Assembly (NCBI RefSeq): GCF_003002925.1
Contig: NZ_PVTK01000005.1
Coordinates: 124,001 to 188,000 of the forward strand
From: Vreelandella songnenensis
Lineage (GTDB): Bacteria; Pseudomonadota; Gammaproteobacteria; Pseudomonadales; Halomonadaceae
Direction: 5' to 3'
Length of the DNA stretch: 64,000 bases
Positions 34,556 to 43,809 of the stretch are shown here, piece by piece. The notes beneath the pieces are model-generated. The model saw only the letters and a program-made list of their open reading frames with translations, made no database searches and had not been told where the DNA came from. Position 1 is the first letter of the stretch; every line of letters begins with the position of its first letter. The translations under genes were made by a program, and so were the position numbers.

Positions 34556-35221
34556 ATGCACCTGAATGCCGATTTCTCGCAGTTTGCCTGCGTCACCCCC
34601 GACCAGTACCAGTGGGTAGATGCCCCCAGCGCAGGCGTTGAGCGCATGATGCTGGACCGCATTGGCGGTGAAGTAGCGCGGGCGACCAGCCTGGTGCGCT
34701 ATGCCCCCAACAGCCGGTTCAGCGCTCATACCCACGGCGGGGGCGAAGAGATTCTGGTGCTGGAGGGCGTGTTTGCCGATGAGCACGGCCGCTACCCGGC
34801 GGGCAGCTACCTGCGCAACCCGGTCGGCACGCAGCATACGCCCCAGATTGGCGACGAAGGCGCGCTGATTCTCGTCAAGCTGCACCAGTTTGACCTGACC
34901 GATACGCTGCGTCTGGCCGTCCCTGCCCATCGGCTGCCCTGGCAACCAGACCGGCGCCCACGCATTGCCTACAAGATGCTGCACACCTTTCGTCAGGAGC
35001 GGGTAAGCCTTGAGCGCTGGGCTGCAGGCACCTCCATCGCCTACCCGACCCTCAAGGGCGGTCTGGAGCTTTTCGTGCTGGAAGGCACGTTAAGCGATGG
35101 CGAGCGAAGCTACCCGGCAGGCAGCTGGTGCCGCTACCCAAGCGGGGCGCTGCCATCTCTGACCGCCGAAGGCGATGGCGTGATGATGTACCTCAAACGC
35201 GGCCATCTACCGGCCGCGTAA
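34556..35221 (+). CDS. Double-cupin protein (ChrR-like)
   Basis: Cytosolic bicupin of 221 residues. The first cupin shows SAHTHGGGEEILVLEGVF with the metal-binding His pair and Glu, then GSYLRNPVGTQHTP; the second (GGLELFVLEGTLSDGE, PAGSWCRYPSG) lacks the full His set. It matches the ChrR cupin group found as anti-sigma partners or as stand-alone proteins, but no ECF sigma gene is adjacent. Starts 84 bp after the glycosidase and may be co-transcribed with it. Function unknown; a sugar- or metal-binding role is possible. Confidence 0.72.
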   Translation: MHLNADFSQFACVTPDQYQWVDAPSAGVERMMLDRIGGEVARATSLVRYAPNSRFSAHTHGGGEEILVLEGVFADEHGRYPAGSYLRNPVGTQHTPQIGDEGALILVKLHQFDLTDTLRLAVPAHRLPWQPDRRPRIAYKMLHTFRQERVSLERWAAGTSIAYPTLKGGLELFVLEGTLSDGERSYPAGSWCRYPSGALPSLTAEGDGVMMYLKRGHLPAA

Positions 35222-35229
35222 GCCGCCCC

Positions 35230-35598
35230 CTAGCCGCCCATCAGGCCCAGAAACGGCAGAAGCGTCAGCGCGGCGATCAGGCCGATGGCGATCAGCACCA
35301 GTACGACCTGAACGGGGTGCTCAAGCAGACGGCGCAGGAGCGTAGGCGCCTTGCCTTCTGCGCGGGCAGCGCTCAGCTCGCGCCGGGCTTGATCGAAGCG
35401 CTCGGCCTGGTAGGCGGCGAGCACCGTTTCGGCGGCCTCGCGCTGGCGCTCGTCGCGCAGCCAGATGGCATCGACCCCCAAACGAAAAACACCCGCCTGG
35501 GTTTCGTACACATCGAAGCCGTGCTCATCGAGCAGCGCACGCACCTCCAGGGCCTCCTCGTCGGTCACGTGGCGCAGCCGAAACAGCAGATGGGCCAA
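35230..35598 (-). CDS. DUF6164-type small membrane protein
   Basis: About 122 residues. The N-terminal soluble part (HLLFRLRHVTDEEALEVRALL) folds like a short ferredoxin-type domain and the C-terminus holds one hydrophobic helix (VVLVLIAIGLIAALTLLPFLG). Similar proteins are grouped as DUF6164. The likely start is TTG at 35598, 2 bp after the gloA stop, so the pair is probably translated together; the frame extends into gloA. Function unknown. Confidence 0.68.
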   Translation of the reverse strand: MAHLLFRLRHVTDEEALEVRALLDEHGFDVYETQAGVFRLGVDAIWLRDERQREAAETVLAAYQAERFDQARRELSAARAEGKAPTLLRRLLEHPVQVVLVLIAIGLIAALTLLPFLGLMGG

Positions 35599-35600
35599 TA

Positions 35601-36134
35601 TCAGTCGCCCATCGCCGCCATCAGGTCGGCCTGGATCACTTCGATCCAGTAGCCATCCGGGTCCTTGACGAAGATCACGTCTTTCATCTTGCCCTGGTCG
35701 GCGCGTTTTACGAACGTCACGGCGTGCTCGTCGAACCACGCCTGGGCGGCGTTCAGATCCGGCACGCTAAAGCAGATATGCCCAAACCCCTGAGGCTCGG
35801 CGTTGCCATCGTGATAGGCAAACTCCTCCTGCTCTTCGGTGCCCCAGTTATGGGTCAGCTCCAGCAGGCCTTTCTGGCTGAACGTCCAGGCGGTGCGGGC
35901 CTTTGTCTCTTCCGGCACGCGGTCATCGGCGTCGAGATTGGCCAGGAAATAGAGCGAGAACTGCATCTCTTCGAAATCCAGCCGACGCAGTACCTGCATA
36001 CCGAACACCTTGGAGTAGAACGCCAGCGAGCACTCCGGGTCCTTGGCCCGCAACATGGTGTGATTCAGTCGAAATCCCTGCGTCTGCGGGGCACTTGGGT
36101 TGACACCGGGATGCTGCTCTCCTGCAAAACTCAT
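35601..36134 (-). CDS. gloA: Lactoylglutathione lyase (glyoxalase I)
   Basis: Cytosolic metalloenzyme that converts the methylglyoxal-glutathione adduct to S-lactoylglutathione, 177 residues. LNHTMLRAKDPECSLAFYSKVFGMQ holds the first metal His and substrate contacts; ELTHNWG holds the Glu and His region; FGHICFSVPDL the second His; DPDGYWIEVIQ the final Glu ligand. The start at 36134 follows AAGGAG at 7 bp; the frame stays open to 36245. Followed closely by the DUF6164 gene. Confidence 0.93.
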   Translation of the reverse strand: MSFAGEQHPGVNPSAPQTQGFRLNHTMLRAKDPECSLAFYSKVFGMQVLRRLDFEEMQFSLYFLANLDADDRVPEETKARTAWTFSQKGLLELTHNWGTEEQEEFAYHDGNAEPQGFGHICFSVPDLNAAQAWFDEHAVTFVKRADQGKMKDVIFVKDPDGYWIEVIQADLMAAMGD

Positions 36135-36310
36135 CTTGAGCTCCTTAAGCTTTTTTGCCGCCAAATGGGTCGATCGGGCGGTTATCTTTGACAAAATTGA
36201 GACAATGTACAAGCCTGTAGCTAAACGGCGCCACACGACTTGCAACCCCGTGGTAACTAACCATGCGGGCGGAGTAGCGATTATTCCAGCCCCAACGACA
36301 GGTAGACGAC

Positions 36311-36685
36311 ATGTCTCGCGATCTCAACGTGCTGGGTGAACCCCTGACACCCTGCTGCCATTCACCAAAAACCGGGTTCTACCGGGATGGCTTCTGCCGT
36401 GTAGGCCCCGAAGATACCGGGGTACACGCGGTCTGCGCCATCATGACCGAAGAGTTTCTGGCGTTTGCCAACGCCCAGGGCAATGACCTGGCGACGCCGC
36501 GCCCCGAATTCGGCTTTCCAGGCCTTGGCCCAGGCGACCGCTGGTGTTTGTGCGCCAGCCGCTGGCAGCAGGCCGCCGATGCGGGCGTAGCACCCCCGGT
36601 GATTCTTTCCGGCACCAACGAGCGCGCCCTTGAATTCACCACGCTGGCCACTCTTCGCCAGTACGCCCTGGACCTTGTGCATTAG
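36311..36685 (+). CDS. DUF2237 family protein
   Basis: Small cytosolic protein of 124 residues of the DUF2237 family. Conserved features: LGEPLTPCCHSPKTGFYRDGFC with three Cys, AIMTEEFLAFANAQGNDL, and PGDRWCLCASRW with two further Cys, which together suggest a metal or redox-active site. Function unknown in the literature I know. Single gene between gloA and the thiamin riboswitch. Confidence 0.85.
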   Translation: MSRDLNVLGEPLTPCCHSPKTGFYRDGFCRVGPEDTGVHAVCAIMTEEFLAFANAQGNDLATPRPEFGFPGLGPGDRWCLCASRWQQAADAGVAPPVILSGTNERALEFTTLATLRQYALDLVH

Positions 36686-36786
36686 CAACGCCATTTACCC
36701 GGCCACCCGCCGCGCTATCTGGAACCGAATTTTCCCACCGCCTGCGCTTTACACCTTCGCCCCAGGCTAGGATAGTAGCGCTACCG

Positions 36787-36860
36787 ACAGGGGCGCCTGA
36801 TATCTCAGGCTGAGACGCACCCTTTGAACCTGAACCGGATAATGCCGGCGTAGGAAGTCG
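36787..36860 (+). promoter_or_regulatory. TPP riboswitch (THI element)
   Basis: The conserved THI-box order is present: ACAGGGGCGCC, GGCTGAGA, CCCTTTGAACCTG and ACCGGATAATGCCGGCG followed by TAGGAAG. It lies about 40 bp before the first codon of thiM and should reduce thiM-thiE expression when thiamin pyrophosphate is abundant. I see no clear terminator hairpin after it, so control at translation start is more likely. Confidence 0.93.
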
Positions 36861-36899
36861 CGGTGTCACGGCACACGCGCTCTACGCTGCGAGGTGGCC

Positions 36900-37700
36900 A
36901 TGACATCACTCCCGCTGAGCGACGCGCTGTTCGCTGTACAACGCACCACGCCGCTGGTGCACTGCATTACCAACTATGTCGCCATGAACAGCACGGCCAA
37001 CTGCCTGCTGGCCATGGGTGCCTCGCCTGCCATGCTGCACGCCCCTGAAGAAGTGGCCGAGTTTACCCACCTGGCCGGCGCGCTTTCGATCAATATCGGC
37101 ACGCCTTCAGCGGCTTGGGCGGAAGGTATGCAGCTGGCAGCGAGGGCCGCGCAGGAGAGCGGCACGCCTTGGGTATTCGACCCGGTCGCGGTCGGCGCCA
37201 CCCGCTACCGCCAGACGCTTTCTCAAGCGCTGCTGGCGCATGACCCCGACGCGATTCGCGGCAACACTTCAGAGATCATGACCCTTGCAGGCCTTGCGCA
37301 CGCAGGCCGCGGAGTGGATGCCACGGCGTCTATCGATGAAGCGCGCGCAGCGGCCATTGCCCTGGCCAGGCGTCAGGGCTGTCTCGTGGCCATGACCGGC
37401 GAGCGTGATTTCATCACCGACGGCCAGCAGCACTGGTACATTACCGGCGGGCACGCCTTGATGCCGCGCGTGACGACCTTGGGCTGCGCCCTGAGCGCGA
37501 CCGTGGCGGCGTTTCTGGCTGCCTCACCTTCAATGCCACTGGCCGCCGTGGCGGCGGCCGTGGCAAGCTTTGCCGTGGCGGGCCAGCGCGCCGGACAGCA
37601 GGCCGCAGGGCCCGGCAGTTTTCAGGTAGCTCTGCTCGATGCACTTTATCAGCTGACACCCGACGACCTTGATCAGTTTACCGGCCTGGAGGCAGCCTGA
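36900..37700 (+). CDS. thiM: Hydroxyethylthiazole kinase
   Basis: Salvage enzyme that phosphorylates 4-methyl-5-(2-hydroxyethyl)thiazole, 266 residues. Opening TTPLVHCITNYVAMNSTANCLLAMGASP is the family signature; GNTSEIMTLAG and the catalytic-Cys region LGCALSA follow. The start is ATG at 36900 with GAGG 5 bp upstream; GTG at 36894 is in frame. Under the TPP riboswitch and joined to thiE by a one-base overlap (TGATG). thiD is not adjacent. Confidence 0.94.
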   Translation: MTSLPLSDALFAVQRTTPLVHCITNYVAMNSTANCLLAMGASPAMLHAPEEVAEFTHLAGALSINIGTPSAAWAEGMQLAARAAQESGTPWVFDPVAVGATRYRQTLSQALLAHDPDAIRGNTSEIMTLAGLAHAGRGVDATASIDEARAAAIALARRQGCLVAMTGERDFITDGQQHWYITGGHALMPRVTTLGCALSATVAAFLAASPSMPLAAVAAAVASFAVAGQRAGQQAAGPGSFQVALLDALYQLTPDDLDQFTGLEAA

Positions 37701-38320
37701 TGCGCGTTGACCTTTCACTCTACCTGGTGACAGATGCAGAGCTGTGCAGAGATGCCGGCCTTGAGCGCACCGTGATGGACGCCGTCGAAGGCGGTGTCAG
37801 TTTTGTTCAGCTGCGCGACAAGCACGCAAGCGATGCCGAGATGATTGACCAGGCCAGGCGCCTCAAGGCTGCCCTGGCCGGCAGCGGCGTACCGCTGGTG
37901 ATCAATGACCGCCTGAACGTTGCCCTGCAAAGCGGTGCCGACGGCCTGCACGTGGGCCAGAGCGATACGGCCGTGCAGGAGGCCCGCGCTGCTCTCGGCC
38001 CCGAAGCGCTCATCGGTCTTTCGATCAATACCCTCGAGCAGCTACACAGCGCGCCGATATCACTGCTGGATTATCTGGGCCTGGGCCCGGTATTCGCAAC
38101 ACAGAGCAAGCATGACCACGCCGCTCCTTTGGGGTTTGAAGGACTGGCGCAGCTGGCCGCCGCTTCGCCCTTGCCAAGTGTCGCCATTGGCGGGCTGAAA
38201 GCCGAACACGCCGAGCGCGTCTTTCAGGCCGGTGCCGACGGATTGGCGGTCATTTCGGCCATTTGCGGGCAACCGGACCCGTGCGCTGCCGCCCGCGCCT
38301 TCCTGCGCCCTAGCCGCTAA
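37700..38320 (+). CDS. thiE: Thiamine-phosphate synthase
   Basis: TIM-barrel enzyme joining thiazole phosphate and HMP pyrophosphate to give thiamin monophosphate, 206 residues. Motifs FVQLRDKHASD, INDRLNVALQSGADGLHVGQ, LGLGPVFAT and AIGGL are typical. Second gene after the TPP riboswitch and coupled to thiM. Confidence 0.94.
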   Translation: MRVDLSLYLVTDAELCRDAGLERTVMDAVEGGVSFVQLRDKHASDAEMIDQARRLKAALAGSGVPLVINDRLNVALQSGADGLHVGQSDTAVQEARAALGPEALIGLSINTLEQLHSAPISLLDYLGLGPVFATQSKHDHAAPLGFEGLAQLAAASPLPSVAIGGLKAEHAERVFQAGADGLAVISAICGQPDPCAAARAFLRPSR

Positions 38321-38331
38321 GCGAGACCGCC

Positions 38332-39252
38332 ATGCTCCAGCTTGAGCCGATCATTGCCTTTGTACGCGTCGCCGAACTGAAGAGCTATACCCGTGCGGCC
38401 GAGGCGCTGTCGCTATCGCGCACCCGCGTATCGCGGCTGGTCATGGCGCTTGAGGCCTCACTGGGCGTGCGTCTGATTCAGCGCACCACGCGGCGCTTGC
38501 ACCTGACCGCCGAGGGCGAGCGCTACCTTGCCCATGCCCAGGGTATTCTGCAGGCACTGGATGAAGCCGCCGCCGATGTGGGTAGCGGAGTGACCGACAT
38601 GCGCGGCCGGCTGCGCATCAACGGGCCGATGAGCTTTGGTACGCGCCATCTTTCCCCTTTGGTGGCGCGCTTCATGGTCGAGCACCCGGACCTGGACGTG
38701 CGCCTGGATCTGAACGATCGCCGCGTGGATCTTCTCGAAGAGGGCTACGACGTGGCCATTCGTATCGGCAGCCTGCCGGATTCCAGCCTGATTGCGCGGC
38801 GCTTGACGCGCTGCCGGATGCTGTTCTGCGCCTCGCCGGATTACCTGGCAAGAGAGGGAATGCCCGCGAGCCTCGAAGCGTTGAAGCAGCACCAGTGCCT
38901 GCGCTATCGCAGTGGCCCTATCAGCGGCGACTGGCATCTGGGTGCCACTACGCTGACGACTCAGGGGCCGCTTGAAAGCAATAATGGCGATGTGCTGACG
39001 CACGCTGCGGAAGCAGGGCTGGGCATCGCCCACCAGCCAAGCTTTCTGGTGACCGAGAGTATTATTCAGGGACGTCTGGTACCGGTTCTGGAGCATGTAG
39101 CCCCCAGAATGCTGGATATTCACGCCCTTTACCCGGCAAGACGCTTTCTGCCCGCCAAGGTGGAACGCTTTACCGACCTGCTGGCAGCCGCCTGGGGCTC
39201 ACCGCCCAGCTGGGAACGGGACATGGGATTGTCGCCCATTACGCAACAGTGA
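38332..39252 (+). CDS. LysR-family transcriptional regulator
   Basis: LysR-type regulator, 306 residues. Winged helix at the N-terminus (AEALSLSRTRVSRLVMALEASLGVRL) and a C-terminal effector domain with the binding-fold pattern. Close to the large group that controls quinone, aldehyde and aromatic stress genes. It starts 11 bp after thiE but a functional link is doubtful. The DoxX and dioxygenase genes downstream on the same strand are its likeliest targets. Confidence 0.88.
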   Translation: MLQLEPIIAFVRVAELKSYTRAAEALSLSRTRVSRLVMALEASLGVRLIQRTTRRLHLTAEGERYLAHAQGILQALDEAAADVGSGVTDMRGRLRINGPMSFGTRHLSPLVARFMVEHPDLDVRLDLNDRRVDLLEEGYDVAIRIGSLPDSSLIARRLTRCRMLFCASPDYLAREGMPASLEALKQHQCLRYRSGPISGDWHLGATTLTTQGPLESNNGDVLTHAAEAGLGIAHQPSFLVTESIIQGRLVPVLEHVAPRMLDIHALYPARRFLPAKVERFTDLLAAAWGSPPSWERDMGLSPITQQ

Positions 39253-39339
39253 TGTTCGTCTATCGCGGATTATCTCCTTACTCAAGCGTCGTAAAGTGTC
39301 TTCATTGAGATCGCCTCCCCCCTATCCAATGGAGCACCC

Positions 39340-39759
39340 ATGAACGTATCGACTACCGCTACTTCCACACCCGCTGTTCAACCCCACGCCATTGCACTGC
39401 TGCGCGTCTCGCTTGGCGTGATGGCACTGGCTCACGGCCTGCTCAAGGTCTTCGTTTTCACTCTGCCCGGCACGGTGGGTTATTTCGAGTCGCTGGGGCT
39501 ACCGGGCTTCGTGGCCTATTTGACCATCATCGGCGAACTGGGCGGCGGCCTTGCTCTGCTGCTGGGCGTTTATACCCGCTGGGTCAGCCTTGCCATGATA
39601 CCGCTTCTGCTGGGCGCGACCTCGGTACACCTGGGTAACGGCTGGATGTTCTCCAACGCCGGTGGCGGCTGGGAATTCCCGCTGTTCTGGAGCGTGGCGC
39701 TGCTGGTCCAGGCTGGCCTGGGCGGTGGAAGCTTCGTCCTTAGCCGCCGCTTGCGCTAA
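39340..39759 (+). CDS. DoxX-family membrane protein
   Basis: Four-helix inner-membrane protein of 139 residues. LRVSLGVMALAHGLLKVFVFTLPGTVGYFESLGLP and ELGGGLALLLGVYTRWVSL are typical of the DoxX family (DoxX/MauE-like). In related genomes these small proteins accompany LysR regulators, pirins and oxidoreductases and are linked to redox stress, but no activity has been fixed. Purine-rich site GGAG before the ATG. Confidence 0.85.
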   Translation: MNVSTTATSTPAVQPHAIALLRVSLGVMALAHGLLKVFVFTLPGTVGYFESLGLPGFVAYLTIIGELGGGLALLLGVYTRWVSLAMIPLLLGATSVHLGNGWMFSNAGGGWEFPLFWSVALLVQAGLGGGSFVLSRRLR

Positions 39760-39822
39760 TCCAAGCCCACTGCGCTGCATGCCCCGGCCCTCTGCCGGGG
39801 CTTACTGTCAGGAGAATTTGCC

Positions 39823-40560
39823 ATGTTACCCAGCCTTTTCATCTCTCACGGCTCTCCAATGCTGGCACTTACCCCGACGCCTGCACACCGCTTTCTGCGT
39901 GAGCTGGGCCAGACGCTAAGTCCTAAGGCCGTCGTCGTCGTATCCGCCCATTGGGAGACGCTGTCGCCCAAGGTAAGTACCAGCGCCTGGCCGGAAACCA
40001 TTCATGATTTCGGCGGCTTCCCCCGCGCGCTGTTCGAGTGCCGGTACATGGCCCCTGGCGAGCCAGCGCTCGCCAAGCGCGTCGCGGCGCTTCTGGACGC
40101 CCAGTGCGTGGAACGCGGGTTCGATCACGGCGCCTGGGTGCCGCTGTCACTGATGTTTCCCAAAGCCGATATTCCGGTTGTTTCCGTATCGCTGCCTATC
40201 CGCTGGACCAACGATGAGCTGGCCGATCTGGGCGAGCGCCTTTCAGCCCTGCGCGAGGAGGGCATCCTGGTCATCGGTTCAGGCAGCCTGACTCATAACC
40301 TGTATGAAACCATGGCTCAGGATAGCCAGGCGCCCAACTGGGTAACCGCCTTTGCCGACTGGGTCACCCGCAAGCTGGCAGTCAACGACCGCGAAGCCCT
40401 GCTCGACTGGCAAAAGGCGCCCTACGCGCGGGACAACCACCCCACCCCTGAACATTTCCAGCCACTGCTGGTCGCCATGGGCGCCGGTGGCAAACCGAGC
40501 CAGTTACACCACAGCGTTGAGCATGGCGTGCTGGCCATGGATGTCTACGCGTTTGCCTAG
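39823..40560 (+). CDS. ygiD: 4,5-DOPA-type extradiol dioxygenase (YgiD-like)
   Basis: Non-haem metal dioxygenase of the LigB family, 245 residues, similar to E. coli YgiD. Metal-ligand candidates: His in LFISHGSPML, His in VVVSAHWETL and His in the C-terminal half (GSGSLTHNLYE, DNHPTPEHF). Such enzymes cleave catechols extradiolly; the physiological substrate in bacteria is unclear. Preceded by AGGAG and linked to the DoxX gene by about 60 bp, and ended by a bidirectional terminator. Confidence 0.88.
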   Translation: MLPSLFISHGSPMLALTPTPAHRFLRELGQTLSPKAVVVVSAHWETLSPKVSTSAWPETIHDFGGFPRALFECRYMAPGEPALAKRVAALLDAQCVERGFDHGAWVPLSLMFPKADIPVVSVSLPIRWTNDELADLGERLSALREEGILVIGSGSLTHNLYETMAQDSQAPNWVTAFADWVTRKLAVNDREALLDWQKAPYARDNHPTPEHFQPLLVAMGAGGKPSQLHHSVEHGVLAMDVYAFA

Positions 40561-40609
40561 GCGGCACAAAACGCTTTGCGTCAGTAGCGTTCGCAAGGCC
40601 CGTGCATAA

Positions 40610-40657
40610 AAAAGCCCCCGCCGGCTACGATGAGCTTCGCAACCGGCGGGGGCTTTT
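40610..40657. terminator. Bidirectional terminator
   Basis: AAAAGCCCCCGCCGG (40610-40624) pairs perfectly with CCGGCGGGGGCTTTT (40643-40657), with A and T runs on either side. It serves both the rightward dioxygenase and the leftward carboxypeptidase gene. Confidence 0.9.
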
Positions 40658-40668
40658 CAGGGTCTGAC

Positions 40669-42033
40669 TTACAGGCTGGCGTTGACCACCATGCACTCCA
40701 TGCCCTGTATCTGCAGCTCACGGCAGGCTTCACGGGCGTGCTGCTCGTCGAGAGCTACCAGACGCGCGCGATAAACCGGGGTCTGGCCTTCCAGGGTATC
40801 CACCGCAATCCGCCCGGCCAGGTTGTTGGTCAGCCGCTGGGCAGCCTGCTGGGCGAGCTGCTGGGCCTGAGCTTCCTGGCTGAACGCACCCACCTGAATA
40901 CCCCAGCCGCCGGTGGGCGGCGCCTCGATCAGCTGTTCATGCTGAATGAAGGCCTGCAATGGGTCAGCTTCAGCCGGGCCTTGGGGCTCCGCCGGGCCTT
41001 CCACGGTTATCTTGGCCAGCCGCTCATCGACGCTGGCCTCAGGCGCTGGCGACAGCGTGGTGGCTTCTACGCTGGCCATCATCTGGCTGGGAGGCGCCGG
41101 GCGCTGGGGTGAACTTGGCGGGGCGACGGGCGGTGTCGAGCCAGAAAACGCCATGAACTCCTTCGAGAAGCTGGTATTGGCAAGCCAGGTGCGCTGGTCG
41201 CGAAGCCCGGCACGGGAAAAGCTGCGGTCCAGCAGACTGGCCATGTGGGTATCCCGCGATGCAGCGCTGAACCCGCCCATGACCACAGCCACCATGCGCC
41301 GTCCATCGTGTACGGCGGTGGTCGCCACGTTGAATCCCGAAGCGCGGATAAAGCCCGTCTTCAAGCCGTCGGCACCCGGATAGTCGCGCACCAGCCGGTT
41401 ATGGCTGGTGTGACGCGTACCGCGGTAGGTAAATTCCTGCAGGCCAAAGTAGTGGTAGTACTGGGGAAAGTCCTGCATCACGCGCACCGAAAGGGTCAGC
41501 ATATCCCGGGCAGTGGTCATCTGCTGATCATCGGGCAGCCCTGACGCATTACGAAAGGTGGTAGAAGACATCCCCAGCTCACGCGCCTTTTCCGTCATCA
41601 GCCGGGCGAACTGCTGCTCGCTGCCGCCCAGTGCCTCACTGATCACCACCGCCACATCATTGGCAGAGCGCACCGCCAGTGCGCGGATCGCGGTATCCAC
41701 GGGGATACTGCTGCCCGCCGCCAGCCAGAGTTTGGTCGCCGGCATGGCGGCCGCCTGGGCTGAAACCGGCAGCGGCTGGTTAAGACCCAGCTCGCCTTTT
41801 TCAAGGGCTTCAAAGGTAAGGTACAGCGTCATCATCTTGGTCAACGAGGCGGGATAACGCGGCGCGTCGGCGTTTTCCGAATAGAGTACCTCGCCGTTAT
41901 CCAGGTCCACCACGATGCCTGCGTAGCGGGGATTCGCCTGCACGTCCGTGGCCATCAGCGCTATTAGAAAAAGCAGGGTAACCGTTAGCCACACCCTTGC
42001 CACACTGTTGTCGTTAACTCCCCTCGCCGCCAT
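40669..42033 (-). CDS. D-alanyl-D-alanine carboxypeptidase with SPOR domain
   Basis: Penicillin-binding protein 5/6-class enzyme (peptidase S11) that trims pentapeptide stems in peptidoglycan, 454 residues. The N-terminal hydrophobic segment (about 13-30) is a signal or anchor. Active-site motifs: S63-L-T-K66, S123-A-N125 and K-T-G in DGLKTGFIRASG. A Pro/Ser-rich linker (about 305-365) leads to a C-terminal SPOR-like domain (about 373-454), a peptidoglycan-binding module of septal proteins that recognises denuded glycan. The fusion would direct the enzyme to division sites. Single gene with a terminator. Confidence 0.9.
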   Translation of the reverse strand: MAARGVNDNSVARVWLTVTLLFLIALMATDVQANPRYAGIVVDLDNGEVLYSENADAPRYPASLTKMMTLYLTFEALEKGELGLNQPLPVSAQAAAMPATKLWLAAGSSIPVDTAIRALAVRSANDVAVVISEALGGSEQQFARLMTEKARELGMSSTTFRNASGLPDDQQMTTARDMLTLSVRVMQDFPQYYHYFGLQEFTYRGTRHTSHNRLVRDYPGADGLKTGFIRASGFNVATTAVHDGRRMVAVVMGGFSAASRDTHMASLLDRSFSRAGLRDQRTWLANTSFSKEFMAFSGSTPPVAPPSSPQRPAPPSQMMASVEATTLSPAPEASVDERLAKITVEGPAEPQGPAEADPLQAFIQHEQLIEAPPTGGWGIQVGAFSQEAQAQQLAQQAAQRLTNNLAGRIAVDTLEGQTPVYRARLVALDEQHAREACRELQIQGMECMVVNASL

Positions 42034-42270
42034 GTCTGCCCCTTGCTGATTGATCTACGCTGAAAACGAACCCATGATCGATGTGACTCGCACACGCCAG
42101 GAACACCGCACTATCACGGCTATGAGCGCGCGGATAAAGATATTTACCGGTTAAAATTAGCTCACTCTAGACTAGCACGCCCACCCGACAATTTAACGTC
42201 TGCGCGAGGTATAAATATGCGCGGCGTAGCGCTTTGACACCGCTAAATGGGCTAAAACGGCAGAAACAAA

Positions 42271-42296
42271 AAAACCGACCCCAAAGGGTCGGTTTT
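42271..42296 (-). terminator. Terminator of the alpha operon
   Basis: AAAACCGACCC (42271-42281) pairs with GGGTCGGTTTT (42286-42296); the A-run before it is the T-run on the minus strand. It lies just after rplQ. Confidence 0.9.
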
Positions 42297-42324
42297 CATT
42301 TTGCCTGGAGGCAGTGGCGAAGAT

Positions 42325-42711
42325 TTACTCTTCAGCCGCCGCTTCTTCAGCAACCGGACGGTCTACCAGCTCAACGTACGCCATGGGCGCGTTGTCGCCT
42401 GCGCGGAAACCGCACTTGAGAATACGGATGTAACCACCCGGACGCTCGGCGTAACGCGGACCCAGCTCGTTAAACAGTTTGCCGACGGCTTCTTTGGAAC
42501 GTGTGCGAGAGAACGCCAAACGGCGGTTCGCAACGCTATCCTGCTTTGCCAGGGTGATCAGCGGCTCGATGACGCGACGCAGTTCCTTGGCCTTGGGCAG
42601 GGTTGTCTTGATGACTTCATGTTCGACCAGCGAGACAGACATGTTCTTGAACATGGCCTGACGATGCGAGCTGGTGCGATTCAGATGACGACCACTCTTA
42701 CGATGACGCAT
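42325..42711 (-). CDS. rplQ: 50S ribosomal protein L17
   Basis: Large-subunit protein, 128 residues (E. coli 127), near the exit tunnel. The Arg/His-rich opening [20 protein letters not shown] is diagnostic. The acidic end EEAAAEE is longer in charge than in enterics, as in halophile proteins. Last gene of the alpha operon, 39 bp after rpoA, followed by the operon terminator. Confidence 0.98.
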   Translation of the reverse strand: MRHRKSGRHLNRTSSHRQAMFKNMSVSLVEHEVIKTTLPKAKELRRVIEPLITLAKQDSVANRRLAFSRTRSKEAVGKLFNELGPRYAERPGGYIRILKCGFRAGDNAPMAYVELVDRPVAEEAAAEE

Positions 42712-42750
42712 GGTTGCAATTCCTTACCAAACTGGGACTCGAGTCGACGC

Positions 42751-43746
42751 TCACGCGGAGGCCTTGTCGTCCTTCAGGCTAGCCGGCGGCCAATTTTCCA
42801 ACCGCATGCCGAGGGACAAGCCGCGCGCCGCCAAAACGTCCTTGATTTCATTCAAGGATTTTTTACCGAGGTTCGGTGTCTTCAACAGCTCAACTTCTGT
42901 GCGCTGGATAAGATCACCGATGTAGTAAATATTCTCGGCTTTAAGGCAGTTCGCGCTGCGAACGGTCAACTCAAGATCGTCTACGGGGCGCAATAGGATA
43001 GGATCGACATGATCCTCTTCCTCTTCGACTTCCTGCTCTTTGTCAGCTTCCAGGTCGACGAAGGCGGCCAGCTGCTCTTGCAGAATGGTCGCACTGCGAC
43101 GGATAGCCTCTTCCGGATCCAGGGTACCGTCGGTTTCCAGATCGATAATCAGCTTATCGAGGTCGGTACGCTGCTCGACACGAGCGGCTTCGACCGAGTA
43201 GGAAACACGGCGGACAGGGCTGAAGGTGGCATCCAGCTGCAGGCGGCCAATAGCACGGGTCTCTTCATCAGAGCCACGAGCGTCAGCCGGTTCGTAACCA
43301 CGACCCAGCGCTACCTTAAGCTGAATTTTCAGCTCGGCACCTTCATTGACGTGTGCAATGACGTGGTCCGGGTTGACGATTTCGACGCTATGATCAAGCG
43401 CAATGTCGCCAGCAGTGACGACGGCTGGGCCCTGCTTGTTCAGCGAGAGCACCGCCTCATCGCGGCTGTGCATCTTGATCGCAACATCTTTCAAGTTCAG
43501 GAGGATTTCGATGACATCTTCCTGCACCCCTTCGAGCGCACTGTACTCGTGCTCTACACCAGCAATCTCAGCCTCTACCACGGCAGCGCCGGGCATGGAC
43601 GAGAGCAGAATGCGACGCAGTGCATTCCCCAGGGTGTGACCAAAACCACGCTCGAACGGTTCGAGAACGATCTTGGCATGATGTGCGCTGATTTCTTCGA
43701 CCTTGATGTCGCGGGGACGAAGAAACTCTGTCACTGAACGCTGCAT
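42751..43746 (-). CDS. rpoA: RNA polymerase alpha subunit
   Basis: 331 residues (E. coli 329). The N-terminal dimerisation domain ([22 protein letters not shown]) and the C-terminal alpha-CTD ([25 protein letters not shown]), which contacts UP elements and activators, are both complete. The flexible linker is Glu/Asp rich ([15 protein letters not shown]). Sits between rpsD and rplQ as in the alpha operon of gammaproteobacteria. Confidence 0.99.
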   Translation of the reverse strand: MQRSVTEFLRPRDIKVEEISAHHAKIVLEPFERGFGHTLGNALRRILLSSMPGAAVVEAEIAGVEHEYSALEGVQEDVIEILLNLKDVAIKMHSRDEAVLSLNKQGPAVVTAGDIALDHSVEIVNPDHVIAHVNEGAELKIQLKVALGRGYEPADARGSDEETRAIGRLQLDATFSPVRRVSYSVEAARVEQRTDLDKLIIDLETDGTLDPEEAIRRSATILQEQLAAFVDLEADKEQEVEEEEDHVDPILLRPVDDLELTVRSANCLKAENIYYIGDLIQRTEVELLKTPNLGKKSLNEIKDVLAARGLSLGMRLENWPPASLKDDKASA

Positions 43747-43809
43747 ATGAACACCTTTCAGGCTGCCAAACGGATACTGAGTACTCTAAAGCACAATACT
43801 CAAGAGCAT

